From JAPOUP01 sp965201085 (GTDB lineage: Bacteria; Pseudomonadota; Alphaproteobacteria; Rhodobacterales; Rhodobacteraceae), in NCBI GenBank assembly GCA_965201085.1, contig CBDAVS010000015.1, forward strand, positions 310,001 through 374,000: DNA of 64,000 nucleotides, read 5' to 3'. The position numbers and the translations under genes are program-made. The notes under the pieces are model-generated. The model had not been told where the DNA came from. It did not search any database and was given only the letters and a program-made list of their open reading frames with translations. Shown one piece after another: positions 47,274 to 56,456 of this stretch. Numbering within the stretch: the first letter of the stretch is position 1; every line of letters starts with the position of its first letter.

Positions 47274-47642
47274 TTGGCTCGAATCGCAGGGGTCAACATC
47301 CCTACATCGAAGCGCGTACCTATCGCGCTGTCGTATATCCATGGAATAGGCCATGCAACCGCCCGCAGGATCTGCGAGGCGGTCGGTGTGGACCAGGCCC
47401 GTCGGATCAATGATCTTTCGGACGCCGATGTGTTGCGGATCCGGGAATTCATTGACGCTAACATCAATGTCGAGGGTGACCTGCGCCGTGAGGTGCAGAT
47501 GAACATAAAACGGCTCATGGATCTTGGCTGTTACCGCGGCATTCGGCATCGCCGAAACCTGCCTGTCCGAGGCCAGCGCACCCATACGAATGCGCGAACC
47601 CGGAAAGGGCCCGCAAGGCCGATCGCCGGTAAGAAGAAGTAG
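47274..47642 (+). CDS. rpsM: 30S ribosomal protein S13, TTG start
   Basis: 122 residues. The start is TTG at 47274 (LARIAGVNIPTSKRVPIALSYIHGIG); an in-frame TAA lies immediately before it, and AAAGGA sits about nine bases upstream, so no ATG or GTG option exists. The C-terminal RGQRTHTNARTRKGPARPIAGKKK tail, contacting tRNA and 16S rRNA, is normal. First gene of the alpha operon, here downstream of IS debris. Confidence 0.95.
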   Translation: MARIAGVNIPTSKRVPIALSYIHGIGHATARRICEAVGVDQARRINDLSDADVLRIREFIDANINVEGDLRREVQMNIKRLMDLGCYRGIRHRRNLPVRGQRTHTNARTRKGPARPIAGKKK

Positions 47643-47656
47643 GGAGGCTATAGATC

Positions 47657-48046
47657 TTGGCCCGTGATAGAACCCGCGTCAAACGCAAGGAACGCAAGAA
47701 CATCGCCGCCGGTGTGGCCCATGTGAACAGTTCCTTCAACAACACCAAGATCCTGATTTCAGATGTACAGGGAAACGCGATTGCCTGGAGTTCCGCTGGA
47801 ACGATGGGTTTCAAAGGATCAAGAAAGTCAACGCCATACGCGGCGCAGATGGCCGCAGAGGATGCGGGCCGGAAAGCGCAGGAACATGGCGTGAAAACCC
47901 TCGAAGTCGAGGTTCAGGGGCCAGGGTCCGGTCGGGAAAGCGCGCTGCGCGCCCTCACCGCCGTTGGCTTCAACATCACGTCAATCCGTGACGTTACGCC
48001 GATCGCCCATAACGGCTGCCGTCCACCGAAGCGTCGCAGGGTCTGA
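47657..48046 (+). CDS. rpsK: 30S ribosomal protein S11, TTG start
   Basis: 129 residues. The start is TTG at 47657 (LARDRTRVKRKERKNIAAG), again forced by an in-frame TAG just upstream, with GGGAGG nearby. The core NSSFNNTKILISDVQGNAIAWSSAG and the end PIAHNGCRPPKRRRV are standard. Platform protein of the small subunit. Confidence 0.95.
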   Translation: MARDRTRVKRKERKNIAAGVAHVNSSFNNTKILISDVQGNAIAWSSAGTMGFKGSRKSTPYAAQMAAEDAGRKAQEHGVKTLEVEVQGPGSGRESALRALTAVGFNITSIRDVTPIAHNGCRPPKRRRV

Positions 48047-48152
48047 CCTCATTCACTGCGGGTCCTCGGGAGACGCTTGGTACGCCGTTATCGGCTTCTT
48101 CTTGTGTCCTTCGTCGATTTGATGGGGCGATGGACGGTTTTGGAGGCAATTC

Positions 48153-49169
48153 ATGATCGAAAAGAACTGGCAGGAGCTGATTAAGCCAAATCAGCTTGAG
48201 GTCACGCATGGCGACGACCCGGCGCGACAGGCCACCTTCGTCGCGGAGCCGCTGGAGCGCGGTTTTGGCCTCACCCTGGGCAACGCGCTTCGGCGCGTGC
48301 TGCTGTCTTCGTTGCAGGGGGCGGCGATCACATCCGTCCATATCGACAACGTGCTGCACGAATTCTCGTCGGTTGCCGGGGTGCGGGAAGACGTTACGGA
48401 CATCGTGCTGAATCTAAAGGGAGTCGCGATCAGTATGGGTGTCAAAGGCCCGAAGCGGCTGTATATTTCGGCGACGGGACCCGGGGTTGTGACCGCTGGT
48501 GACATTACCGAGAGCGCTGGCATCGAGGTTCTGAACAAGGATCATGTGATCTGCCATCTTGATGAAGGCGCGAGCGTCTACATGGAACTGACGATTAATA
48601 CCGGCAAAGGTTATGTCGCCGCCGACAGAAACCGATCCGAAGACGCACCGGTGGGTCTCGTCCCCTTGGATGCGATCTATTCTCCGGTCAGAAAGGTCAG
48701 CTATCAGGTCCAGCCCACCCGTGAGGGGCAGGTGCTCGATTATGACAAGCTGACACTCAAGCTCGAAACCGATGGGTCCCTTACTCCGGAGGACGCACTG
48801 GCGTTCGCGGCGCGGATCGTCCAGGACCAGCTGACGATCTTCGTCAATTTTGAGGAACCCGAACAGATCCGCCGTCACGAAGATGATGACGGTCTGACGG
48901 TCAATACGGAATATCTGAGGAAAGTCGAGGAACTGGAACTCAGTGTTCGTTCCGCGAATTGCCTGAAAAACGATAATATCGTCTATATCGGTGACCTGGT
49001 CCAGAAGACCGAGGCCGAGATGCTGCGGACGCCGAATTTCGGGCGAAAGTCGCTGAACGAGATCAAGGAAGTGCTGTCGGGAATGGGCCTGCATCTTGGC
49101 ATGGATGTCGAGGAATGGCCTCCCGAGAATATCGAGGATCTGGCGAAGAGGTTCGAAGATCAGTTCTAA
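48153..49169 (+). CDS. rpoA: RNA polymerase alpha subunit
   Basis: 338 residues. The N-terminal dimerisation domain has FVAEPLERGFGLTLGNALRRVLLSSL, and the C-terminal domain (from about residue 245) has the ELELSVRSANCLKNDNI and GRKSLNEIKEVLSGMGLHLGM segments that contact UP elements and activators. Normal length for the class. Confidence 0.98.
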   Translation: MIEKNWQELIKPNQLEVTHGDDPARQATFVAEPLERGFGLTLGNALRRVLLSSLQGAAITSVHIDNVLHEFSSVAGVREDVTDIVLNLKGVAISMGVKGPKRLYISATGPGVVTAGDITESAGIEVLNKDHVICHLDEGASVYMELTINTGKGYVAADRNRSEDAPVGLVPLDAIYSPVRKVSYQVQPTREGQVLDYDKLTLKLETDGSLTPEDALAFAARIVQDQLTIFVNFEEPEQIRRHEDDDGLTVNTEYLRKVEELELSVRSANCLKNDNIVYIGDLVQKTEAEMLRTPNFGRKSLNEIKEVLSGMGLHLGMDVEEWPPENIEDLAKRFEDQF

Positions 49170-49290
49170 CGGCGTGATCCGTCACCGATGCGGTCGAAGG
49201 TGGGACAAGGTTAGCCGGGATCGTCCGGGTCCAATGAAGATCGATGGAGCGGGTCGCCGGTCGAACGTAATACGACAAAGGAATGAGAAT

Positions 49291-49713
49291 ATGCGCCACG
49301 CACGAGGATATCGCCACCTGAACCGGACCCATGCGCACCGAAAGGCGCTGTTCGCAAACATGGCGGGCTCGTTGATCGAGCATGAGCAGATTCGGACGAC
49401 CTTGCCCAAGGCAAAGGAATTGAGGCGGGTGATCGAGAAGCTGGTAACGCTGGGCAAGCGCGGAGATCTTCATGCCCGCCGTCAAGCGTCGAGCCGATTG
49501 AAGCAGGATAGATATGTCACCAAGCTATTCGATGTTCTCGGACCGCGCTATAAGAACCGAAACGGGGGCTGCGTACGCGTTCTGAAAGCGGGTTTCCGCT
49601 ATGGTGATATGGCCCCGATGGCCATCATCGAATTCGTCGATCGCGATCCGGATGCAAAGGGAGCGGCCGACAAAGCTCTCGTGGCCGAGGAAAAGGCCGG
49701 TGCCGAGATCTAG
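49291..49713 (+). CDS. rplQ: 50S ribosomal protein L17
   Basis: 140 residues from ATG 49291 (MRHARGYRHLNRTHAHRKALFANM), preceded by AAAGGAATGAG. Upstream in-frame codons are spacer. Last gene of the alpha operon. Confidence 0.96.
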   Translation: MRHARGYRHLNRTHAHRKALFANMAGSLIEHEQIRTTLPKAKELRRVIEKLVTLGKRGDLHARRQASSRLKQDRYVTKLFDVLGPRYKNRNGGCVRVLKAGFRYGDMAPMAIIEFVDRDPDAKGAADKALVAEEKAGAEI

Positions 49714-50030
49714 CGGTTTCCTTCCATATTGACGGCATCAAGGCCGGAAGATCTTCGATGGCGTGCGCCTCCGGAGCCACATTACGTTCCGCTCGGATGT
49801 AGGTCAGCAGCGCCATTCCCTGTGGAAGCAGGACGGAGCCCCGCATCGGTGATGGACAGGTGGGTATGAATTCGCGGATCAACGGATTCTGGCGCATTCC
49901 TACGTCGATGAATTTCAACGGGCGCCGGTTCAGTTCTGGTGGGAGGGCGAATGCAGAGCGGATGAAGAGCCTTTCGAACACGGCGGGATTGACCCTTCCT
50001 TCCCGGTAACTCGCTGACTATCGTCCGATC
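49714..50030. other. Gap between rplQ and rarA; possible minus-strand frame
   Basis: A minus-strand open frame (GTG at 49981, running to 49625 inside the rplQ end) reads MFERLFIRSAFALPPELNRRPLKFIDVGMRQNP and looks more protein-like than a random shadow for its first ~85 residues. There is no ribosome site and no family was recognised. In many alphaproteobacteria a DegP-type protease gene lies here; nothing of it is seen. Confidence 0.25.
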
Positions 50031-51347
50031 ATGTCCGATCTCTTTCGAAATCCGGTACCGCTCCCGGAGGCTGACAGCGCCTTTCGTCCTTTGGCTGACC
50101 GACTGCGTCCCGCAAAGCTTGCCGACATCGTCGGGCAGGATCATATTCTCGCTCCGGACGCGCCGCTCGGGGGTATGGTGGCCTCCGGCGCGCTCACATC
50201 GCTGGTGCTTTGGGGACCGCCCGGTGTCGGCAAGACGACCATCGCCCGTCTGCTTGCCGATGCGGCCGCCCAACGCTTCGTACAGATCAGCGCGATATTC
50301 ACAGGCGTGTCGGAACTGAAAAAAATATTTGAATCCGCCCGCCATCGCCGCGCCAATGGCCATACCACATTATTGTTCGTCGATGAGATTCATCGATTCA
50401 ACAAGGCCCAGCAGGACGGTTTCCTGCCCCATATGGAGGATGGTACCATCCTTCTGGTCGGCGCGACCACGGAAAACCCGAGCTTCGAACTCAATGCGGC
50501 TCTGCTGTCTCGTGCGCAGGTACTCGTGCTTCATCGTCTCGGCCCCGACGGCCTGGAACACTTGGTCCAGCGTGCGGAGCGGCTGATCGAAAGGCCACTT
50601 CCCCTGACCGACGAGGCCAGGCGAAGCCTGCTGGACCTCGCGGACGGTGATGGAAGGGCACTGCTCAATCTGGTCGAGCAGATCGCTGCCTGGGAAGTCG
50701 ATGAAAACCTTGATCGCGACGCTTTGGCGGGCAGGCTCCAGCGCCGGGCGGCGCAGTACGATAGATCCGGTGATGCCCACTACAACCTTATTTCGGCGCT
50801 GCATAAATCCGTCCGCGGCTCCGATCCTGACGCGGCGCTCTACTGGTTGGCCCGAATGCTTGAGGGCGGTGAGGACCCGCGTTACCTCGCCCGTCGAATC
50901 ACCCGCATGGCGATCGAGGATATCGGGCTGGCTGACCCGCAGGCGCAGCGCATATGTCTTGACTCCTGGGAGACCTTCGAACGACTCGGTAGCCCGGAAG
51001 GCGATCTGGCATTGGGGCAGGCGGTGATTTACCTCGCTCTCGCGCCGAAATCAAATGCCGGTTACGCGGGAATGAAGTCTGCGGCGGCGGTGGCCAGAAC
51101 CACAGGTGGCCAACGACCGCCGATGCATATCCTGAATGCACCCACCAGGTTGATGAAGGACATGGGATACGGCAAAGGTTACGCATACGACCATGAAGAC
51201 GAAGACGCATTCAGCGGACAGAACTATTTCCCGGAGGGGATGAAACGTGGTGCCTATTATCAACCGGTCGAGAGAGGCTTTGAGCGCGAATTGAAAAAAC
51301 GCCTCGACTATTTTGCCATACTACGCACCAGACGGCAGGGTAATTGA
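50031..51347 (+). CDS. rarA: Replication-associated recombination protein A (AAA+ ATPase)
   Basis: 438 residues. Walker A GPPGVGKT, Walker B LLFVDEIHRFNK, sensor-1 VGATTENPSFELNAALLSR, then the lid and the tetramerisation domain with IEDIGLADPQA and KSNAGYAGMKSA. It acts at stalled forks, related to clamp loaders. No ribosome site stands out before the ATG. Same neighbourhood (rplQ side, then crcB-rluC) as in other alphaproteobacteria. Confidence 0.95.
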   Translation: MSDLFRNPVPLPEADSAFRPLADRLRPAKLADIVGQDHILAPDAPLGGMVASGALTSLVLWGPPGVGKTTIARLLADAAAQRFVQISAIFTGVSELKKIFESARHRRANGHTTLLFVDEIHRFNKAQQDGFLPHMEDGTILLVGATTENPSFELNAALLSRAQVLVLHRLGPDGLEHLVQRAERLIERPLPLTDEARRSLLDLADGDGRALLNLVEQIAAWEVDENLDRDALAGRLQRRAAQYDRSGDAHYNLISALHKSVRGSDPDAALYWLARMLEGGEDPRYLARRITRMAIEDIGLADPQAQRICLDSWETFERLGSPEGDLALGQAVIYLALAPKSNAGYAGMKSAAAVARTTGGQRPPMHILNAPTRLMKDMGYGKGYAYDHEDEDAFSGQNYFPEGMKRGAYYQPVERGFERELKKRLDYFAILRTRRQGN

Positions 51348-51363
51348 GTCCGCATAGGCGCGG

Positions 51364-51756
51364 ATGGAGAATCGCTCAATGTGGACCACACTGCTGCAGG
51401 TTGCCCTCGGAGGGGCGCTCGGCGCGACGGGTAGGTACCTGACCGGACTCGCGGTGGACCGGATGATCGGTCATGGATTTCCATGGGGGACGCTGACGGT
51501 GAACGTTGTCGGCTCATTCCTGATGGGAGCCCTGACGGTGACGCTGGCCCAATCGGATGGTACGAAATTCGCTCCTTTTCTGGTAACCGGAATGCTCGGG
51601 GGGTTCACGACGTTCTCGGCGTTCTCGTACGACGCCATGGTGCTCTATGAACGCGGACAGGCCGGTGCGGTCGCTGCCTATGTCCTCGCTTCGGTCCTGC
51701 TGTCGATCGCCGGGATCGGGATCGGCCTGCTTTCCGCGCGAGCGGTGCTTTCATGA
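51364..51756 (+). CDS. crcB: Fluoride channel Fluc/CrcB
   Basis: 130 residues, four membrane helices. The signature stretches are GGALGATGRYLTGL, WGTLTVNVVGSFLMG and GMLGGFTTFSAFSYD, including the Asn, Phe and Thr/Ser pore residues. It exports fluoride as a dual-topology dimer. The start may be the ATG at 51364 or the one at 51379. Overlaps rluC by four bases. Confidence 0.93.
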   Translation: MENRSMWTTLLQVALGGALGATGRYLTGLAVDRMIGHGFPWGTLTVNVVGSFLMGALTVTLAQSDGTKFAPFLVTGMLGGFTTFSAFSYDAMVLYERGQAGAVAAYVLASVLLSIAGIGIGLLSARAVLS

Positions 51757-52793
51757 GCGGCGTTCAGACCATTACGGTCGAGGGGCATGAGGTCGAGCAG
51801 CGGTTGGACCGCTGGTTTCACCGCCGTTTTCCGCATCTCTCGCAGGGACGGATCGAGAAGCTGTGCCGGAAAGGTGAAATAAGGGTCGACGGACACCGTG
51901 TGCGGGCGGCGACCCGTATCTGTCCGGGTCAGATGATCCGGGTGCCGCCGCTTCCGGATGCCTCCAACCTATCCGATAGATCCCGGAATCAGCTGCCCGA
52001 AACCGAGAAGCGCATGATCCGCGAAACGTTGATCTATCGTGATGACGACCTTCTGGCCATCAACAAGCCACCCGGGCTTCCGACGCAGGGTGGTAGCGGG
52101 CAGATCCGACATGTCGATGGCATGGGCGAAGCGTTGAGATTCGGCTACGGGGAAAATCCGCTACTCGTACATCGCTTGGACAAGGATACATCCGGAGTGC
52201 TGCTTCTGGCCCGCAACCGGCGGACGGCGACCGCGCTGACGGAAGCGTTCCGGAATCGGGAAATCCGTAAGGTATATTGGTCCGTCGTATCGGGTGTTCC
52301 CGATCCGGCGGCAGGTACCGTGAACTACGGTTTGGTAAAGTCGTCCGGTCGCGGAAAGTCAGGGGGGACGGAGAGAATGTTCTGTATCCAACCGTCCAGG
52401 ATTGCCTCCACTCCGGGTGCGAAGCGCGCGGTGACCGATTATACCGTGCTGGCGCGTCTTTCCCGACGGGTGGCCTGGCTGGCGTTGGAACCGGTCACCG
52501 GGCGAACGCACCAGCTGCGAGCCCACATGGCGGAAATCGGCCATCCGATCATCGGCGACGGAAAATACGGTGGCTTGGATCAAAGCGTCGCGAATGGTGG
52601 CCGGAGCCCGCACCTTGGTGGTGGATTCAGCCGGAAGCTGCACCTGCACGCCCGGATGATGAAGCTGCTCCATCCGGTCAAACGCGATGTGCTGACTTTG
52701 GTCGCACCGCTTCCGGATCATATGGTGCGAACCTGGGCGATGCTGGACTGGCGTGTGGAAGACCTGCCCCTTGACTCGTTCAGCCCGATATGA
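51753..52793 (+). CDS. rluC: 23S rRNA pseudouridine synthase, RluC/RluD type
   Basis: 346 residues. N-terminal S4 RNA-binding domain (RLDRWFHRRFPHLSQGRIEKLCRKGEIRV region), then the catalytic domain with LAINKPPGLPTQGGSG and the catalytic aspartate in VHRLDKDTSGVLL, and the GRTHQLRAHM motif. Modifies 23S rRNA uridines. Overlaps crcB and the ATP12 gene by four bases each, so the three form one operon. Confidence 0.92.
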   Translation: MSGVQTITVEGHEVEQRLDRWFHRRFPHLSQGRIEKLCRKGEIRVDGHRVRAATRICPGQMIRVPPLPDASNLSDRSRNQLPETEKRMIRETLIYRDDDLLAINKPPGLPTQGGSGQIRHVDGMGEALRFGYGENPLLVHRLDKDTSGVLLLARNRRTATALTEAFRNREIRKVYWSVVSGVPDPAAGTVNYGLVKSSGRGKSGGTERMFCIQPSRIASTPGAKRAVTDYTVLARLSRRVAWLALEPVTGRTHQLRAHMAEIGHPIIGDGKYGGLDQSVANGGRSPHLGGGFSRKLHLHARMMKLLHPVKRDVLTLVAPLPDHMVRTWAMLDWRVEDLPLDSFSPI

Positions 52794-53500
52794 CCGGGTG
52801 GAAAATGAAGAGATTCTGGAATTCGGCGGAGGCGGTTGAGTCAGCGGATGGCTTTGGGATCCATCTGGATGGCCGTATCGTGCGGACCCCGGCCAAAGCA
52901 GTTCTGATGCTTCCAACGGCGGCGATGGCGGAGGCCATTGCGGAGGAATGGAACGCCCAGGGTGAGGACATCGACCCGAACCTGATGCCCGTGACAAAAT
53001 ACGCCAACGCGGCCACTGACACCGTCGCTACGCGGTTCCCCGAAATCGCCGCGATGCTCGGGGGTTACGCGGACACGGATCTGACCTGCTATCGCGCCCC
53101 GGAACCCGAAGACTTGGTCATTCGCCAGGGTTTGGCATGGGATCCGCTTCTCGATTGGATGTTTGAGAGATTCGGTATCCGGCTAAAGCCATTCGAAGGC
53201 TTGGTTCACCATCCTCAATCTGACGAAAGCCTCGAAAGTCTGCGCGCACCGCTGGATGCGATGACCCCGTTCGAACTCACCGCGATGTGTGATCTCGTGG
53301 GTCTTTCGGGCTCGCTGGTGATCGGCATTGCGGTCAGCGATGGATATGGGTCTCCCGAAGCGCATTGGAAAGCATCGAGAATCGATGAGGACTGGCAGAT
53401 GGAACAATGGGGTGAGGACGCGGAGGCGATGGAATCCACCAGCCGGAAACGCCGGACGTTCCTCGATGCGGCGGGATTCCTGAAATTGGCCCGCGCCTGA
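52790..53500 (+). CDS. ATP12-type F1-ATPase assembly chaperone
   Basis: 236 residues (KRFWNSAEAVESADGFGIHLDGRIVRTPAKAVL). The TDLTCYRAPEPEDLVIRQGLAWDPLLDW stretch and the conserved glutamate in the middle region are characteristic of the ATP12 family, which binds the alpha subunit of F1 in mitochondria and alphaproteobacteria. Its presence supports the class assignment. ATGA overlap with rluC. Confidence 0.93.
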   Translation: MTGWKMKRFWNSAEAVESADGFGIHLDGRIVRTPAKAVLMLPTAAMAEAIAEEWNAQGEDIDPNLMPVTKYANAATDTVATRFPEIAAMLGGYADTDLTCYRAPEPEDLVIRQGLAWDPLLDWMFERFGIRLKPFEGLVHHPQSDESLESLRAPLDAMTPFELTAMCDLVGLSGSLVIGIAVSDGYGSPEAHWKASRIDEDWQMEQWGEDAEAMESTSRKRRTFLDAAGFLKLARA

Positions 53501-53903
53501 ATTGAACAGGGCGTGCCTGGACGGGCGGCGACCTGCACGTATCCTGACAGGTCGTACCACGCCGGATCCACGGGATATGGATGACCGAGCATAGCGGATG
53601 TTCACCGCTATCCACGCTTGCGCGCCTGCTTGGTTTCGGGGTCTGGGCCACCTGGGAGCCGCGGTGGTGCCGGCTTTCAGGGTGCGGCGTCCCCTGCAAC
53701 TTGGATTATTGGCGTCCGATACCGTGATGACTGCCCCTGAAGCCGGGAAATTCGACCGTTCGTTTCGTAAAATACACGGAACGATGTCAATGACATCCCC
53801 GAGCGACGCGGTGGCCGGAATGCCAATTAATCCTTGCTGCGGGATAAACGAATCCAACTTCGCGGTTCGTGTCGGAATGCGCTGAGAATCGGGTTGTGCG
53901 CCC
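53501..53903. other. Gene-free stretch before the aap operon
   Basis: About 400 bases with no supported gene. A long minus-strand frame crosses it but continues antisense into the ATP12 gene and has no family resemblance. Confidence 0.5.
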
Positions 53904-53933
53904 TTGACTTATTTCGGGGAATTCGTGTAAATA
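53904..53933 (+). promoter_or_regulatory. Candidate promoter of aapJQMP
   Basis: TTGACT (53904-53909), 18 bases, TAAATA (53928-53933), in a locally A/T-rich stretch. Transcription would start near 53940, about 108 bases before aapJ. Confidence 0.5.
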
Positions 53934-54047
53934 TCGAATTGGAATCAGGACGGGTTTTCAGGGAACGGAAATCCGCTCCTCTGTGAAGTCACCTCCGGAA
54001 GCGTGTCCGGTGGGGAAAACGGGTAAATAAGAGAGGGAAGATGGAAT

Positions 54048-55067
54048 ATGCGTAATTCTATAATTCTGGGAACATTGACGGCGGCTGGCCTGACGGCCGG
54101 TGCTGTAAGTGCCGCCACTTTGGACGACGTCAAGGCGCGCGGCTCTCTCAATTGCGGCACGAGTTCGGGCTTGGCGGGTTTCTCTGCGCCCGACGCGAGC
54201 GGCAACTGGGATGGGTTTGACGTCGATCTTTGCCGGGCGGTCGCGGCGGCGGTCCTCGGAGATCCGATGGCTGTGGATTTCACTCCGCTTAGCCCGAAAA
54301 CCAGGTTTACCGCACTCGCCGCGGGCGAGATCGACATGCTTTCGCGGAACACGACCTGGACGTTCTCTCGGGATGTCGATCTCAAGTTCACTTTCGTTGG
54401 CGTGAACTACTATGACGGGCAGGGATTTATGGTCCGAAAGGATCTCGGCGTCACCTCAGCCAAGGAACTCGATGGCGCGGCGGTCTGCATCCAGACCGGA
54501 ACCACGACCGAACTGAACCTCGCCGATTTCTTCCGCGTCAACAATATCAGCTACGAACCCGTTCCGATCGAAACGAACGCCGAGGCGCAGGAGCAGTATC
54601 TGGCCGAAGCCTGCGACGCTTACACGACGGACAGATCTGGTCTCGCCGCGACCCGCGCCGCATTCGAGGAGCCGGATGACCATATCATCCTGCCGGAGAT
54701 CATCTCCAAGGAACCGCTTGGCCCCGTGGTCAGGCATGGTGATGACGCTTGGGCGGATGTCGTTCGCTGGACGCTGAATGCCCTGATCGCCGCCGAAGAA
54801 TACGGCGTGTCCTCCGCCAATGTCACCGAACTGGCGAACGCGGCCGGTGACAATCCGGAGATTAACCGGCTTCTCGGTACGGAAGGTACGCTTGGGGATA
54901 TGTTCGGTCTCGAATCGGATTGGGCTGTCAAAGTGATCTCGACCGTTGGAAACTACGGTGAAATCTTCGAGAGGCATATCGGTGAAAACACTCCGATCGG
55001 TCTCGCACGGGGTCTGAACGCGCAATACACCGATGGTGGTCTCCTTTACTCACCGCCATTCCGGTAG
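54048..55067 (+). CDS. aapJ: General L-amino-acid ABC transporter, periplasmic binding protein (AapJ/BztA)
   Basis: 339 residues with a Sec signal peptide (residues 1-22, cut after AVSAA). The mature protein begins TLDDVKARGSLNCGTSSGLAGF and shows AGEIDMLSRNTTWTFSRD and the GVNYYDGQGFMVRKDLGV stretch of the AapJ/BztA group, which binds glutamate, glutamine, aspartate and other L-amino acids. AGAGGGAAG precedes the ATG. A strong hairpin follows the stop. Confidence 0.95.
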   Translation: MRNSIILGTLTAAGLTAGAVSAATLDDVKARGSLNCGTSSGLAGFSAPDASGNWDGFDVDLCRAVAAAVLGDPMAVDFTPLSPKTRFTALAAGEIDMLSRNTTWTFSRDVDLKFTFVGVNYYDGQGFMVRKDLGVTSAKELDGAAVCIQTGTTTELNLADFFRVNNISYEPVPIETNAEAQEQYLAEACDAYTTDRSGLAATRAAFEEPDDHIILPEIISKEPLGPVVRHGDDAWADVVRWTLNALIAAEEYGVSSANVTELANAAGDNPEINRLLGTEGTLGDMFGLESDWAVKVISTVGNYGEIFERHIGENTPIGLARGLNAQYTDGGLLYSPPFR

Positions 55068-55077
55068 AAACAACACT

Positions 55078-55104
55078 CGGGAGCGTGGTCAGCCCGCGCT
55101 CCCG
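55078..55104 (+). promoter_or_regulatory. Stem-loop after aapJ
   Basis: CGGGAGCG (55078-55085) pairs perfectly with CGCTCCCG (55097-55104), followed by TTTC. In binding-protein-dependent operons such hairpins stabilise the abundant binding-protein message or stop part of the transcription before the permease genes; this fits the position here. Confidence 0.6.
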
Positions 55105-55183
55105 TTTCATTGACTGTTTGGACCAAAAGAATTTCCGCGCGGGCGAATTGTTCGGTAGTATACAGGGCAGGCGGGGAATCCAC

Positions 55184-56455
55184 ATGGTAATGATTACGAA
55201 CCCTCCAGCGGCGCCGGCATTCCGGCTGAGTATGCTGATCTATGATACGAGGTATCGTTCGCTTACAATACAATGCATTGCTTTGATCGGTTTTATGCTT
55301 TTTGCGAGTTGGATTATCAATAACACACTCGTCAATCTCAGGACATTGGGGAAACCTTTTGAACTGAACTTTTTCACCGACCCGGCAAGCTACGACATAA
55401 ACCAGAGGCTGCTCGATTATACAAGCCGCGATACCCACCTGCGCGCGTCGTTGCTCGGGTTGCTCAATACGCTTGTGGTCGCGCTCATGGGATGCGTCAC
55501 CGCGACGATAGTCGGTGTGCTGGTGGGAGTTTTGCGTCTCAGCCGAAACTGGCTCATCGCGAGGATCATGACCGTCTACGTCGAGATCTTCCGCAATGTA
55601 CCCGTCCTGCTGTGGATCCTGCTCACCCTTGCGATCCTGATTGAAAGTCTTCCGAGACCGGCGGACTTCCGGGGTGAAGACCCGACCGCATCGTTGGTGC
55701 TGTTCGATTCGGTCGCGTTCACCAACAGGGGAACATATATCCCCGAGCCGCTGTTTTCCAGGGGCCTGGGAGACCTGCCTTTATTGGGCGAGAGCAGCCT
55801 CCGGTTCCAGGTATCGCTCGACCTGCTTCTTTTGCTTGCCGTCGTCGCGGCGAGTATCTTTGCCATACGCTGGAACCTGAACCGTGCGAAAAAGGTTCAG
55901 GAAGCCACGGGTGAGCGACCGGCGACATGGCATGCAACGCTCGGTCTTCTCTTCGTTCCGACATTGATCGTACTCTGGGGGTTGGGATTCCATCTTGGTT
56001 ATCCAGAACTGAAGGGGTTCAACTTTCAGGGCGGCATCCATCTGAGAAACTCACTTATCGCTTTGTGGATCGCCCTATCGCTGTATACCTCGGCGTTCAT
56101 CGCGGAGATCACGAGAGGTGGGATACTCGCGATTTCCAGCGGGCAGTCGGAGGCGGCGAGTGCGCTCGGCCTGCGCCCGAACCGGATCATGTCGCTTGTA
56201 ATTCTCCCACAGGCTTTACGGGTTATCATTCCACCGATGATCTCGCAGTACCTGAACCTGACAAAAAACAGTTCGCTGGCTATCGCGGTCGGTTATATGG
56301 ACCTCACGGGCACGCTTGGTGGGATTACGCTGAACCAAACCGGTCGGGAACTGGAATGCGTGCTTATTCTGATGCTTGTATATCTTTTCATCAGCCTGAG
56401 CGTTTCAGCGGTGCTGAATTGGTACAACGCCAAAGTGAAGCTGGTGGAGCGTTGA
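55184..56455 (+). CDS. aapQ: Amino-acid ABC transporter permease (AapQ/BztB)
   Basis: 423 residues from ATG 55184, after GGGGA; the open frame extends further upstream without similarity. Eight or so membrane helices, FRNVPVLLWILL, and the EAA loop EAASALGLRPNRIMSLVILPQALR. The size, about 400 residues instead of the usual 220, is typical of this two-permease family. Two bases (one codon offset) separate it from aapM. Confidence 0.93.
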   Translation: MVMITNPPAAPAFRLSMLIYDTRYRSLTIQCIALIGFMLFASWIINNTLVNLRTLGKPFELNFFTDPASYDINQRLLDYTSRDTHLRASLLGLLNTLVVALMGCVTATIVGVLVGVLRLSRNWLIARIMTVYVEIFRNVPVLLWILLTLAILIESLPRPADFRGEDPTASLVLFDSVAFTNRGTYIPEPLFSRGLGDLPLLGESSLRFQVSLDLLLLLAVVAASIFAIRWNLNRAKKVQEATGERPATWHATLGLLFVPTLIVLWGLGFHLGYPELKGFNFQGGIHLRNSLIALWIALSLYTSAFIAEITRGGILAISSGQSEAASALGLRPNRIMSLVILPQALRVIIPPMISQYLNLTKNSSLAIAVGYMDLTGTLGGITLNQTGRELECVLILMLVYLFISLSVSAVLNWYNAKVKLVER

Positions 56456-56456
56456 C

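Noticed and set aside
53183..53857. 224-codon minus-strand frame near the end of the ATP12 gene
   Set aside because: It overlaps ATP12 antisense for half its length, has no recognisable domain and no clear ribosome site.
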